From the NCBI GenBank assembly GCA_947184155.2, contig CAMXCT020006268.1:111001-175000 (forward strand): a DNA stretch of 64,000 bases, written 5' to 3'. The notes under the pieces were generated by a model. It did not search any database. It saw only the letters and a program-made list of their open reading frames with translations, and had not been told where the DNA came from. Positions 52,643 through 63,815 of the stretch are shown piece by piece. Made by a program: the position numbers and the translations under genes. The DNA comes from Cladocopium goreaui (taxonomy: Eukaryota > Sar > Dinophyceae > Suessiales > Symbiodiniaceae). Within the stretch, counting starts at the first letter, position 1; each line of letters begins with the position of its first letter.

Positions 52643-53028
52643 CTCGTGATCCCCTGCTCCTGCCAGCCCAACGTTCTGGTCCAAAGAAGCTGCCCGGGCC
52701 AGCCTGGCGACTATATAAATGTTTTGACATCAAATTCCTCTACCCAGCACTTGTCTCAAGTCTTGAAAAAACCTCTAACCGAAAGTTGTGCAGCTTCAAA
52801 AAATCATGAAACTCCCAATTCACCCACCTTTTTCCACATGGTTTTCCCATGTTTCCTCGAGTTTTTCCCACGTTCCTATGGTTTTTTCCCCAGGATCCCC
52901 CACCATCTCCTGCCCCGCGCCTGGGGCTGCGCCTGGCCCGCCCGCGCCAGCTGCGCAGTGGAGGCCGCCAGGGCGCCCAGGACCACCGTGGAGATGCCGG
53001 GCAGAGAGGACTGCGCCACCTGAAGCGC
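52643..53028 (-). CDS. Two phase-linked exons of the membrane protein
   Basis: 53028-52904 (CCAG|GCG..GATG|GTGGG, phase 0 to 2) and 52703-52643 (CCAG|GCT..GAG|GTTGG, phase 2 to 0) join as RW-LA and read LQVAQSSLPGISTVVLGALA, STAQLARAGQAQPQARGR, then AASLDQNVGLAGAGDHE. One weak hydrophobic segment and a helical Ala/Gln-rich part. By position they follow the plastid presequence exons. The join from 55439 is not in phase, so an exon is probably missing in between. Confidence 0.6.
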
Positions 53029-53121
53029 CTGGAAGCGAAGAAATCTCAACATTTTGGTGATCAAGAATCACCATATTACTAGATTATCACTAGATTATCC
53101 AAGATATCCATATATCACTAG

Positions 53122-53212
53122 TATATATCACTAGTATCACTAGATTATCCAATTCTTATCTAGTATCACTATATCACTAGTATCACTTGGACAATCTAAA
53201 TAGATATCATGA
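53122..53212. repeat. Left flanking direct repeat of the 127-bp array
   Basis: Shares the order ATCACTAGTATCACTAGATTATC, ATTCTTATCTAGTATCAC, CACTTGGA-AATCTAAATAGA and AATCATGAT-type end with 54170-54268, at about 85-90% identity by eye. Confidence 0.8.
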
Positions 53213-53229
53213 TATCACTGAATCAATAA

Positions 53230-54165
53230 CCTAACTATAACCATCATAATGGTAATCATCACAGGTATGTGATATGTCATTGATATATACTGATGATAAT
53301 GATAACTGATCAATTGATATATTAATCATCAATAACCACTAGGTGTGGTACATCGTCAGATCAATAACCATCATAATGGTAATCATCACAGGTATGCGAT
53401 ATGTCATTGATATATACTGATGATAATGATAACTGATCAATTGATATATCAATCATCAATAACCACTAGATGTGGTATATCATCAGATCAATAACCATCA
53501 TAATGGTAATCATCACACGTATGTGATATGTCATTGATATATACTGATGATAATGATAACTGATCAATTGATATATCAATCATCAGTAACCACTAGATGT
53601 GGTATATCATCAGATCAATAACCATCATAATGGTAATCACCACACGTATGTGATATGTCATTGATATATACTGATAATGATAACTGATCAATTGATATAT
53701 CAATCATCAATAACCACTAGATGTGGTATATCATCAGATCAATAACCATCATAATGGTAATCATCACAGGTATGCGATATGTCATTGATATATACTGATG
53801 ATAATGATAACTGATCAATTGATATATCAAGCATCAATAACCACTAGATGTGGTATATCATCAGATCAATAACCATCATAATGGTAATCATCACAGGTAT
53901 GTGATATGTCATTGATATATACTGATGATAATGATAACTGATCAATTGATATATCAAGCATCAATAACCACTAGATGTGGTATATCATCAGATCAATAAC
54001 CATCATAATGGTAATCATCACAGGTATGCGATATGTCATTGATATATACTGATGATAATGATAACTGATCAATTGATATATCAATCATCAATAACCACTA
54101 GATGTGGTATATCATCAGATCAATAACCATCATAATGGTAATCATCACAGGTACATATATGATAC
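53230..54165. repeat. 127-bp satellite array, 7 units
   Basis: CCATCATAATGG falls at 53241, 53368, 53495, 53622, 53746, 53873, 54000 and 54127: steps of 127 except one of 124 (a GAT lost from GATGATAATGATAA). Units are above about 95% identical. Each contains CTGATCAATTGATATATCA, a near-palindrome. Confidence 0.93.
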
Positions 54166-54169
54166 ATCA

Positions 54170-54268
54170 CTAGTATCACTAGATTATCTAATTCTTATCT
54201 AGTATCACTATATCACTTGTATCACTAATATCATTAGTATCACTTGGATAATCTAAATAGAAATCATG
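54170..54268. repeat. Right flanking direct repeat of the 127-bp array
   Basis: Same orientation as 53122-53212, with a short insertion (CACTAATATCATTAGTAT). Confidence 0.8.
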
Positions 54269-55438
54269 ATCACAGTTATGATGTGTATATATATGTATAT
54301 ATATATATATATGTACCAACATCATGATATCTAGAGATATATATATATATACATCATAGTAGGATCTAGTATCTAGTATATAGGAATCTGTTTGATAACC
54401 TAACCTATTCATTACTGATAATATTTCACATTTACATTTACATTAACATTATGATGACAATACAAATGTTGATGTATATAGATAATAACAGTTGTAGTCA
54501 TAATAATAATCAGGATATATCTAGATATATAGATATCTACCTCATAATAGCAATGAAAACCAGTGGTATATACCGCGATATGGTATATATTCAGCGCCGT
54601 ATTACCCACCATTTTTGTCGCCTTAATGGTGATTAATAACGCTAGCAAACAAATATGTCTAAATGAGAGTAGCTAATGAACCGCGCTATACGTCTAGATA
54701 TCATAATATCTTTACTTTCACTAGCTACTTTCATATAATTAATATGCATATATGTATATATATCATATATATCTAATGGTTAATAAGCAAAACTAGATTT
54801 ATCATTGTAAACAGCGGTCATGATCTATACGTTCATGATATCTACATCTAGGTATTATATCTATATCTAGCATTCATGATAAATCTAGATATAGATAGTT
54901 TAATAAGTGTGATAGCTAGTTGATTATAGATAAGAAAAATCAAACTTGAAATCTAAAACAAATGATGTAAATTATAAGCTATATTTAGCTGCTATATTCA
55001 TAACCACAAAATGCTACAAAATGTAATGGTATATTATGTGCTTAATATTAAAGACTGCTATGCATGCTTTCAAAAATCCTACACAATCATCTTAAAAATA
55101 GAACTTATAGATACCGCATTTGTATAATACGTCTGTGTATCTATAAATGTATGTATATATCTATTTATTTTGTATTTATAGCAAATACAGGTATGGCAAA
55201 AACTGAGACTCGAGAATGGCACACAAGCCATGAATATGCCATGAACAAATGCGAGACACGGATCATATGGGATCATGCTAAATCTAGGTATGGTTGGTAT
55301 TGATATTTCTTGATATGCATTGATTGGTAACATGTTGAAATGTGATAAGAAAAATGGATGTCCGATCCGATTCATCCCAAAAAAAAATGGAATTCATGGA
55401 AATTCACATGTGTTGATCCATCTCCAAATCTGTTTAAC
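54269..55438. other. AT-rich intron
   Basis: TA tracts, ACATTTACATTTACATTAAC runs and many ATCTAGATATAT palindromic steps. No exon recognised. Plus frame 55064-55303 is AT-driven and unsupported. Confidence 0.5.
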
Positions 55439-56057
55439 CTCCTAATGATCCCAGCTTCGGCGCCTCCGACTCCACGGCCGCCCTTCGCGGCAGCAGCCGT
55501 TGTGGCGGCCGCGGGGTGGTGGGGAAGCCGCTGAAGGGCAGAGCCAAGGGCAGGAGCCCAAGGCCTGCCATAAGCTGGGCATGGTCATTGGATTGGATGT
55601 GAGAGACATTTTACTGGAAACCCCAATGAATTGGTAAAAACCAATAAATTTACCTGGGGTAGCTTTACGTGACATCAACTTACAAAATCTTTCACAGTTT
55701 CCCATCAACGTGTTTTCAAAGTGAATGAACGTCCCCGACCTCGAAAAAATGGTACACGAAGTACACATTAAGTAGGAGGACTCCAACCATGAATTCGTGC
55801 GCGTATTGAACAGGCATTGCTCAAACAGGTCATCGAGATTCCTCAAGAAACATTTATCAACTACTGAAGCATATACCAAAACACAAACGAAGTGATATTC
55901 TGATATTCTCATAGTTTACAATACATACAGTGATAAAACAATGTCTATGTGTGTGATCAGTGAAATGGGAGGTTTCAATGCTTTGATACACAAAAAGTCT
56001 GCGGTTCCGCAACCCACCTCCTAAGAGCAGCAAACCCAGCGCCGACCGCCGCGCCAT
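55439..56057 (-). CDS. First two exons: plastid-type presequence of the membrane protein
   Basis: ATG at 56057 in GCCATGG context. Exon 1 (56057-56018) codes MARRSALGLLLLGG and leaves phase 1 at GAG|GTGGG; exon 2 (55564-55439, CAG|GC..GAG|GTTAAA) continues in phase. Together they read a hydrophobic signal peptide (ALGLLLLG, GLGLLPLALPF), then a Pro/Arg-rich, acid-poor stretch FPTTPRPPQRLLPRRAAVES. In peridinin dinoflagellates a signal peptide followed by such a transit peptide directs nuclear-coded proteins to the plastid through the ER. An AG at 56080-56079, 20 nt before the ATG region, could be the acceptor for the trans-spliced leader. The mature protein is presumably the membrane protein whose exons run down to 44318. 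Confidence 0.65.
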
Positions 56058-57313
56058 GGCGGGCCGTGATGGTGATATCTGCAATGTGTGGATACCTAGA
56101 TATAACTTAGACCCTAGTTTTCGGCTACATCTATTGTATACTTGCTATTGGTATGATACATAGTAACTTAGATACATGGTTGATATTACTATGATATATG
56201 TATAATCTCCGTGGATGTGCCACAAAAAGATGGTTCTAAACGGTTGAGTTTGCAAAGCCTGTGGCAGCTGGCCGATCAATTTCTGGTGCCGGCCGAGGGG
56301 GAGTTGCTCGCCGACGGAGCTTTGTTTCTTACACTCCCAAGCATGCATATAATATGTATCTAATATATTGTAATATATTGTAATATGTATGTAATATATT
56401 ATATAGTAATATGGTAAATCCACTGCAATAGTCACCATCCCCATTATGATGTTTATGAAATGGGGTCTACTACCCTAGTCATGGGATGTAAAATGACAAA
56501 TGACCCCCTTCGAAGGTTGGTGAATGGGCCGTAGACCCCATGAAGTGTCCGTGATTTGTTTTTGTCCCATGGCTTACCCGACGCTCGAACCATCAGCAAC
56601 TGTCAGGCGGTGGTGACCCCAGAAAAGGTCAAAGGCTCACTTAGGACGACATTTTGAGATGTGGACTTCAACCTTCAGGGTTAACTCCATTGGATACAGA
56701 CCTTTAGGGTAACACTTGGGGACACGGGGCTGGGACATGGGGTGGGTTTAGGGGATAAACCAACTCTCAAATTGGAACTAGATCCAACTTGGATGTCACA
56801 AACCTGAAGGTGAGGAAAGGGGGGGGAATTGTACCGGGACACCGTCACTTTTGTTGGGGGCTAAACCCAAGAATCACTCTCTAAATTATGCATGATATAT
56901 AGAAAACCATAAAACCAATCTGGAATGGAAAGCCATAACACCATATAAAACCGAATAAAACCTACTTCCTGAAAAAACCATGGCTTGTCCAAATCTATGT
57001 CAATTTACCCCAGATGCCGAAATAACCAGGGGTTGAAACTTGTCAAGCGGCGGCACTTTGGCATCAACCTGCCGGTGACTGGTCGCAACCATTGAGTTTT
57101 TTTTTTACCGGGAATCTAGGATGATTTCAGGTAGACAGGAAACAGCAAGCAAATCGGATAATGTTATATATATATACACATAGGTACATGAATTCTTATT
57201 TTAATAGACGTCTGGAAGTATATGGAAGTATATATAGAAAGTTGGATAAATAGATAAATGAATAGAGCGAAGCAGAGATAGAGACACACATATATATATA
57301 TGTATATATAATG

Positions 57314-57437
57314 TCAACCCCGGATTAATAAACCATGGTTTATTAATTAGGGGGGTACTCCTCCAATAGTCATAATCTAATACTTAAATGGTACCCTCCC
57401 AAGTAAACAGCCTAGGGGTTTATTAATCCAGGGTTGA
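57314..57437. repeat. 124-bp inverted-repeat element, second family
   Basis: Ends 57314-57334 and 57417-57437 are inverted copies (20 of 21 match; TCAACCCCGGATTAATAAAC). The left arm is followed by its own inverse, so 57325-57348 is a perfect 24-bp palindrome. It is flanked on both sides by TATATATA, which may be target sequence. Confidence 0.8.
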
Positions 57438-57561
57438 ATATATATATATATGTGTGTATATATATATATGCACCTAGCTATTCATGTGTATGCTCATAGT
57501 GCTCTGATTGCTGTCTATGGTTTTCTACTTGAATCATCTTGAATCCACCATTTGGATCCAT

Positions 57562-57638
57562 TTGGAGCAACTTGGATTAGAGCGAAAAGAGCTGCCATCA
57601 GGAATTGGGAAGTTCCAGGCCCTGAAGCTGTTGATCCG
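57562..57638 (+). other. Possible plus-strand exon with leucine-rich-repeat pattern
   Basis: Reads LEQLGLERKELPSGIGKFQA and LKLLIR, which fits LxxLxLxxxxLPxxIGxLxxLxxL, and ends at a strong donor CCG|GTGAGG. One repeat only, no chained neighbour; it would be on the strand opposite to the nearby exons. Confidence 0.35.
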
Positions 57639-57849
57639 GTGAGGTTACATCCCAGGGTGTAGTTCACAGGGGAAGGTGTAAGGTGTAACCAAGAAAAAAC
57701 AAGCGTTGTGGCGAAGAAAACTGCTTGGGCCCCTCTGCGCTCCCAATCATTCCCAATTAACCTACATTAACTTCAATGCCATTTATTGATTTGTTGTGGA
57801 TGACATTCAGAAATGTTCAGCATGCCGTAGGTACCCTTTATCCACCTAC

Positions 57850-57980
57850 CCTCCGCCGCAGGGGCCTGGGAAGCCAAGGCCGAGGCAGACGCGGAGGCCT
57901 GGGAGGCCTGGGAGGCCTGGGAGGGCAGCGGCAGCAGTGAGGGCTGCCAGACCTGGGGCGTGGCTTCCCCCAAGAGTTCA
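57850..57980 (-). CDS. Candidate exon, Ser/Ala/Gln-rich
   Basis: Donor GAGG|GTAGGT at 57850 and acceptor ATCCAG at 57981-57986. Reads ELLGEATPQVWQPSLLPLPS then a QASQASASASA repeat. It belongs with the Pro-rich exons further right by style. Function unknown. Confidence 0.5.
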
Positions 57981-59084
57981 CTGGATGCAATTGAAGTTTT
58001 GAGGTTACTGGGAAATCTATTTGATTTCACCAACAAAATTGGGGGATATGAGGAAACATGGATGAGCAAACCCACTCATTTTCCCAGGGAAACCATGGAT
58101 TTTCCACATCTATGCTAGTTTACCCCAGGGTAATGAGATAAAATCAAACCATGGGCATATAATGTGTATAAAATGTGTATATATTGGGATGTGCTGTGAT
58201 TATCTCCCCCCATTTCGCTGACCTCCCCAACAATAGGGCTACATTCAGGGTTGATTAACAATCAACAATCTCGTTTATAGGGTCTTTTTGGGGGGCTACT
58301 GAATTTCCACGATAAACAAGTTGGAAGTTCAACCAGCTTTATATAAAGAAAACAAAGTGGCAATAATTGGGATATACACCGGGATGAATGGACATGTTCA
58401 ACCATCGAATTTCAGGGTGATATGATTTCAATCAGAATGACCGTCTAAGGCAGCATGGAAAATGGTAAAATATGTTTTTGGTTGACATATAAAAATGGGT
58501 GATCTACATGGATCTACAATCATAAACCATCCCCAATCTGTGGTTGATTGTTGTGTGGCCCTCAGACGGTGGATAATTGGGATTGTTGATTGTAGTGAGC
58601 CTGACATTAAACAATTTTAGTTTCCAAGTTCAAGTTGGTTTATATTTACCCCAGTGATATCTCATGAAGACAACATTGATCATTCTAGATCCAAATCAGT
58701 GGCTACAAGGGGGAGAAAAAAAAAAAACGTATGACATCGTATGACAGTGACTTTCGCGATGGCCAATTGATAGTGACATGGTAGGGTGGTGGAACCCACA
58801 TGACCCCGGATGTTTGATGTTTGACCCTCCGTTTTAGGCATCAAGACCTCCAAAAGAGCCATTTATCGGTTGCATTCGGTTGCCAGGTAGATATAGGAGG
58901 GCATAACTATATGTATAACTCTCAATTTTGCCATCATGGGGAACTCCATGGGTAGTATAACTATGTATGATTATATACAAAGATGTATAAAGCCTGTGAT
59001 GGTGTACCATGGTGTACCTAAGTATGATGGTCAACTTTCCACCTTTTCCACCTGCTCCACCTGCTCAACCCCCTGCCTTCACCC
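57981..59084. other. AT-rich intron-like DNA
   Basis: No exon recognised; one A-run of twelve at about 58717. Confidence 0.45.
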
Positions 59085-59160
59085 CCACGGGTGGCGGTGG
59101 CGGTGGCAAGATGCTTTTGGGTGGTGGACGGCTGGGCGACTTTGGCCGTTGGCCTGCACG
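59085..59160 (-). CDS. Candidate Pro-rich exon
   Basis: Acceptor CTCACCTCGTGCAG|GCC; reads RPKSPSRPPPKSILPPPPPP. The plus reading (GGGGGGKMLLGGGRLGDFGR with donor GAG|GTGAGG) is also possible; minus is preferred because it continues the Pro-rich style of 59485-59690 in phase if a GA donor is used there. Confidence 0.4.
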
Positions 59161-59484
59161 AGGTGAGGATCACCCCCCTTGGGTGCGGATCCTTTGAGAT
59201 GGGTCAATGATGGTGAAATGATGGTATGTTCCTGAGGTCTATGATGATGTACATGAAAAATATGGTGCAATTTGCTTCACCTAATCATACCCCCATCAAC
59301 TTAAGATCTTTCAGGATCCTTTTTGGAGTTGGTATAAGTTAAACATAAGGTAAACCAACAAATCTCAGACACCCAAGTCACTACAATAAAAATCTACAAA
59401 CTCTGAATAGAGGTTTTCAGATGTTTTCAGTAAACATTCAAGGGTTAAACCTCCACTAATCTTGTAAAACCCCCCCAACCCATC

Positions 59485-59690
59485 CTCCTTGCGGTGGCTG
59501 CGGTGGCGGCGGTGGCTGCGGTGGCGTCGGTGGCTGCGGTGGCGTCGGTGGCGCGAACACCGAGCGTGGCCGCAGCGGCTCCGGGGGCGGCCCCAGCGGC
59601 TCCGGGGGCGGCTGGGAGCCGAGCGATGGCGGCGTGATGGCGCCGTGGAGCTCGTCGTCGGGGTCTGGCCTGGGTGGTACCCTCTGGGCT
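59485..59690 (-). CDS. Candidate Pro-rich exon
   Basis: One minus frame reads VPPRPDPDDELHGAITPPSL, GSQPPPEPLGPPPEPLRPRS and VFAPPTPPQPPTPPQPPPPP, a natural Pro-rich linker. The two other minus frames are open because of the CCACCG repeat. It ends near CAAG|GAGGAT (GA donor) or GGATGG|GTTGG. Such segments often bind SH3, WW or profilin; no domain is attached here. Confidence 0.5.
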
Positions 59691-59737
59691 CTGGAAAATC
59701 ATAGGAAAACCATGGGAAAACCATAGGAAAATGGAGG

Positions 59738-59846
59738 TTTACCCTCTGGTAAACTAACATAGCTATGGAAAATCACCATTTTTAATAGGTAAATGAACTA
59801 TAAATCACCGTGTTCAATGGCTATGCTAGATTATACCAGAGGCTAA
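59738..59846. repeat. MITE-like inverted-repeat element, copy 4
   Basis: TTTACCCTCTGGTAAACTAA at left, GGCTATGCTAGATTATACCA then GAGG at right. It lies about 45 bp from the edge of the Pro-rich exon. Confidence 0.75.
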
Positions 59847-61373
59847 TATATGGTAATATCATCATCGTTGCATGGGAAAATCAAGGAAAGATTGTGGGCA
59901 TATTATGAGAATAATGGAAATAATAAGGATATATGATATATATGGTAAAAAGATGGTGACTTAATCATCAAAAAAGTTGTTTGATGGGAAGTGAAGGTGT
60001 GGTGTAATGATGCGTAATGTACAGGAGCACGCGAAGGCATCAAATGCTCCAAGCACTGAGTGCAGCATTCAGGGAAGGTGAAAGGTTTAATTAATGGGAA
60101 GATCGGAAGATCGTGGGAACAATGTGAATTTGATGGGATAAATGAAAATCTGATGGGAAATACAATGGAGATAGAATTCACTGGCGGTTTAGTTTAAACT
60201 AAAACCCACTTTTCCATGGCCAATCCCTGCTTGATGTTAGATCCCCCCAAACGAAATCCTGATTTAGTAATGGATCTATTGATGAATTGGGGTCCCAAAC
60301 ATTGAGGGTATTCAATCATGGCTAGGGAGATTAGGGGATGGGACTAATTGGATTAACAATTGTTTGGGTTGTCAACTTATCATGTGCTATCATGACTGAC
60401 GTGATGATGTCTTAAATCTTGAAATTAGCATCCGGAGCAAGATCTTAAAATGTTCAAAATGAGGATCATCAGCAATGTACTACGTGGATGCATATAGGAT
60501 TAATTGCATGATTTACATGTATCTTATACCAGCCAAGTCTGGGTCCTATCTATCATCTCATAGCACCATGGTCCAAATCCATGCTTAACGTCAAACCTTG
60601 GACAGTAAGTCTATAGATTTTCTTTCATCGACACTTGTGATATGAAATAGCTTTCCGTCAGGGTTTGTGCCCCATCCCTGGTCCATGTCAAATTTGGGGG
60701 GTTGGGATGAAAATGGATGTGATAAATCGATGCCCGAGACGGAATCATCAGTTTAATGGGGTGACATCACAGCTGAGATCTCATCAAATGATCCAGATTC
60801 CCATCATTGGTGGTTCCATCTCCATTTTGTCAAATAAATCCTTGTTTTTTTGGGCAGGTTACGTAATTACATCCCATTCTTGCAGGTTAATCCCCATGTC
60901 CAAATCATGCTGCAAATCTTGTGGCAAAATTCTCGTTCGCAGCTGTTCCCACAGTGTTCACTCGATGCCGAAATTTACGTTTTCAGTAATACGATGATCC
61001 CATCATTATCCTTGTTTACGCCAAGTTTATGCAGCTGTTATGCCATTTGAGGGGTTATGACGACCATATAACCACTCATGTTTAACCACCATACCCCGCA
61101 TGATCCGAAGTATCTTTGCCATCTAACGACCTATAACCACCGGGCCATGATGGAACCACTGGAGGATGATCCAAGAATGTTGCTACATCTACATGTGTAT
61201 GCATGTGTATATATATATATGTGTGTGTGTTATAGTTCTACATAGGGTTATATAAATATACATGTTTAAATAAACAAATAAATATATATATACATATACA
61301 TATATATATATATAGATATAGATTAGTTATTATGTGTGTGTGTGTATTGATAAATATCCATCTAGTTCCAACT
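59847..61373. other. AT-rich intron-like DNA
   Basis: No gene recognised. TA and TG tracts at 61200-61345. Confidence 0.5.
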
Positions 61374-61457
61374 GCCATGGCTCGAGGAAGGCACGAAAGC
61401 GGGCTCGCTGCGTGCGTTGCTCCGCGCGCCGGAGCTGGGCCGCACAGGCGGCCTTTT
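61374..61457. other. Exon-like GC island, strand undecided
   Basis: Minus (acceptor CTAAAAG|GCC) reads AQLRRAEQRTQRARFRAFLE; plus reads WLEEGTKAGSLRALLRAPEL. An inverted-repeat element abuts its right edge directly. Confidence 0.4.
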
Positions 61458-61574
61458 AGGGTGGATCCTAGTGATAAACTAACAGGTTGCTATTGAAAAT
61501 GGACCATAGAAATAGTTAATTTACCTATTAAAGATGGTGATTTTCCATAGTTATGTTAGTTTACCAGAGGGTAT
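61458..61574. repeat. MITE-like inverted-repeat element, copy 5
   Basis: Right end CCATAGTTATGTTAGTTTAC then CAGAGGGTA is clear; the left end (GGGTGGATCCTAGTGATAAA) is diverged. A lone left end of the same family (TACCCTCTGGTAAACTAACA) is at 62319-62338. Confidence 0.65.
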
Positions 61575-63505
61575 GTGTATTGGATATGTGCGTGCGTGTG
61601 TGTGTGTGTGTGCAGAATATTGTATATAGGTAATGTATGGTATTGTATCATTGGGGGAATTTACCAGGCAATTCTATAATGGTGATTTACCCAGCAAAGA
61701 GATAGATTTTTTAACACGTGAAAACTAAGGGGCAAACATGATCTATAGAATCTAGACAACATCCTAGAAAAGATTCTTCAATCTTTTTGAGGACCTCTAT
61801 AGTCTTTATAGTCTCTGTACTCTATAGGCGACAAAAAATATGGATGGGTTAAATGGTTGTTTCAACCCATTATGGGAATATCCCCGGTGTATGGACAAAA
61901 TTCAATACCCTCCGCACCACAGGTTTTACCAACACGTGGTTTCTGAATTGGTGTAATTATCCCAAAAAATGGGATGATTGAGATAATAGCCCTCAAAATG
62001 GAGAATTGGGGATGGTGCCAACATGTGCCAACGGCTAAGGCCGTGGATCCCACACTATGGTTGCACATCAAATGATCTTTGAAACCTCCAACAAGATATA
62101 TCCTCTCAAAACTACACTCCACTGGTTGCATCCACCTTTTTGTTGATGACATCCCAATTTTTGCTGGTTAAATTGAATTACAGTAAATCTCAATTGTTGC
62201 TGCTTCATTATGGTTTCATATGGCTCAATCCCTAATGTTGATTGATTAAATATGAGCGAAATCCCCATGTTTCTGGCTCAAAGATAGTCAAATCACATCA
62301 AAAATCTCCATTTTTCCTACCCTCTGGTAAACTAACATAGCTATGGACAATAGGTTTTTTTTAAATAAATTATTGAATAATTGGTAGTTGATTAGTTGAT
62401 TTACCGCTTAAAAGTGGTGATGTTCACAGCGGACTGCCTGCCGACCGGCGTGGATGGAACTTCATGGACTTCATGGACTTCGGTGTCCTGGGCAGCCAGG
62501 TATGATGGGATGTCAACGGCTCCCCAAAAATTTCGGCTTTTTCAGAATGGGTCAATGGGTGACCCTATTGAATCCTCATGAAACACCAATAAATCACCAT
62601 TATTGTTGGTTATTCCCCACTAAATCGGGATTCAGGGTGTCTTAAATGGTGTTACATCAAACTTCAATATCTTCAATGGGATTTTCATGTTTTTTTTGAA
62701 TGCTGGTTTAATGATGCTTTAATGATGGCCTTATAGTCTGGTTTTTCATGGGATTCAGTGTATATATAAATAATGTAACTATCAAATTTGTAAATGTTAA
62801 CTTAATTTGAGGGGATGTGACCGCCATTAATTCAGATTTAATTCATGAGCGTATCAATGGAGTGGGTTCTTGGAAATCAGGAAGCTATGTGCCAAGTGTT
62901 TTTTCCTTGGACATCGTTACAAACTGAACAAAATATATAATATGGTTAAACAATGGTGATAATCTGGTGATATATCTAGCTATATACTGGTGATATATCC
63001 ACCATGATAGTGGTGATAATATGGTGATACGTCTATTTTGCATTGAAAACAAGCATTACATATATATATATATATGTATATATATACATAGATCAGGCAA
63101 TCAACGCGGATGTGGTTGTAACCTAATCAGCATGGATAATGAATGACTGAAACAGATCTTAACATAGACACTATTTTAGTATCTGTTATAAGTGTGTTTT
63201 CCTAAGTGAACCGCAAGTGTATCCAAAAAAGGTTGCATAACAAGGTGCATTTTTCATCATTTGTTAAAGAAGTGGTATAACCAAAGTATTTACCAAACTT
63301 ACCCAGCTGGTTGTTAAATCATGCTAAGCCTTGAGCTTCTTTTAATTTCAGATAGCTACTCTCAAGATATTTCATATACTACTGGGTAAATTAAAATATT
63401 TCACCAACCTGAATAGTTCGGCCATTTGGGGATGATTTCCCTTCTTAACCATGAGCCCAGGGCTCGGTCGCAGGGCTCGGTCGTTATAATTTACCCAGAT
63501 GATCC
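61575..63505. other. AT-rich DNA with one exon-like island
   Basis: Island 62414-62492: plus reads GLPADRRGWNFMDFMDFGVL with donor CAG|GTATGA; minus reads AAQDTEVHEVHEVPSTPVGR after acceptor GCCCAG|G. AGGGCTCGGTCG is directly repeated at about 63451-63483. Nothing else supported. Confidence 0.4.
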
Positions 63506-63576
63506 TCTATTATCATCTATTATCCTATCAATTATTGGCTATAATTCCCATTTATAGGATAATAGATGATAATAGA
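63506..63576. repeat. Perfect 22-bp hairpin
   Basis: 63506-63527 and 63555-63576 are exact reverse complements (TCTATTATCATCTATTATCC type) with a 27-base loop. Confidence 0.93.
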
Positions 63577-63739
63577 AGATACACTCCCTAATAGATTGAT
63601 GGAATAATATTGGCTATTACATATTACCTATATGATCACAATAGATTATCCTATCTTTATTATCCCATTTATTCCCATTTACCCAGATATATGTATTCCT
63701 GGTTGTTTGCTGGTTAAATCTCCACGGTGGGTCAACATA

Positions 63740-63815
63740 TCTCAACATGGCCCCAGCCTCCAGGTCCAAGGGCGGAGTCATGCCGCCGCCCAAGTCCTGT
63801 GAAGCGGACGAGCCA
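63740..63815 (-). other. Candidate minus-strand exon at the window edge
   Basis: Acceptor CGCTTCACAG|GAC; reads LGGGMTPPLDLEAGAMLRYV. Short and unchained. Confidence 0.35.

Larger units (their letters stand above)
56079..57849. other. AT-rich DNA with few candidate exons
   Basis: A minus island at about 56262-56335 (SSVGEQLPLGRHQKLIGQLP) could be an exon. 56440-57180 shows nothing. 57314-57437 is an inverted-repeat element. 57562-57638 on plus reads a leucine-rich-repeat-like peptide. Confidence 0.4.

Noticed and set aside
53230..54165. Replication origin or centromere made of the 127-bp satellite
   Set aside because: Only seven units; nothing beyond AT-richness and repetition supports such a role.
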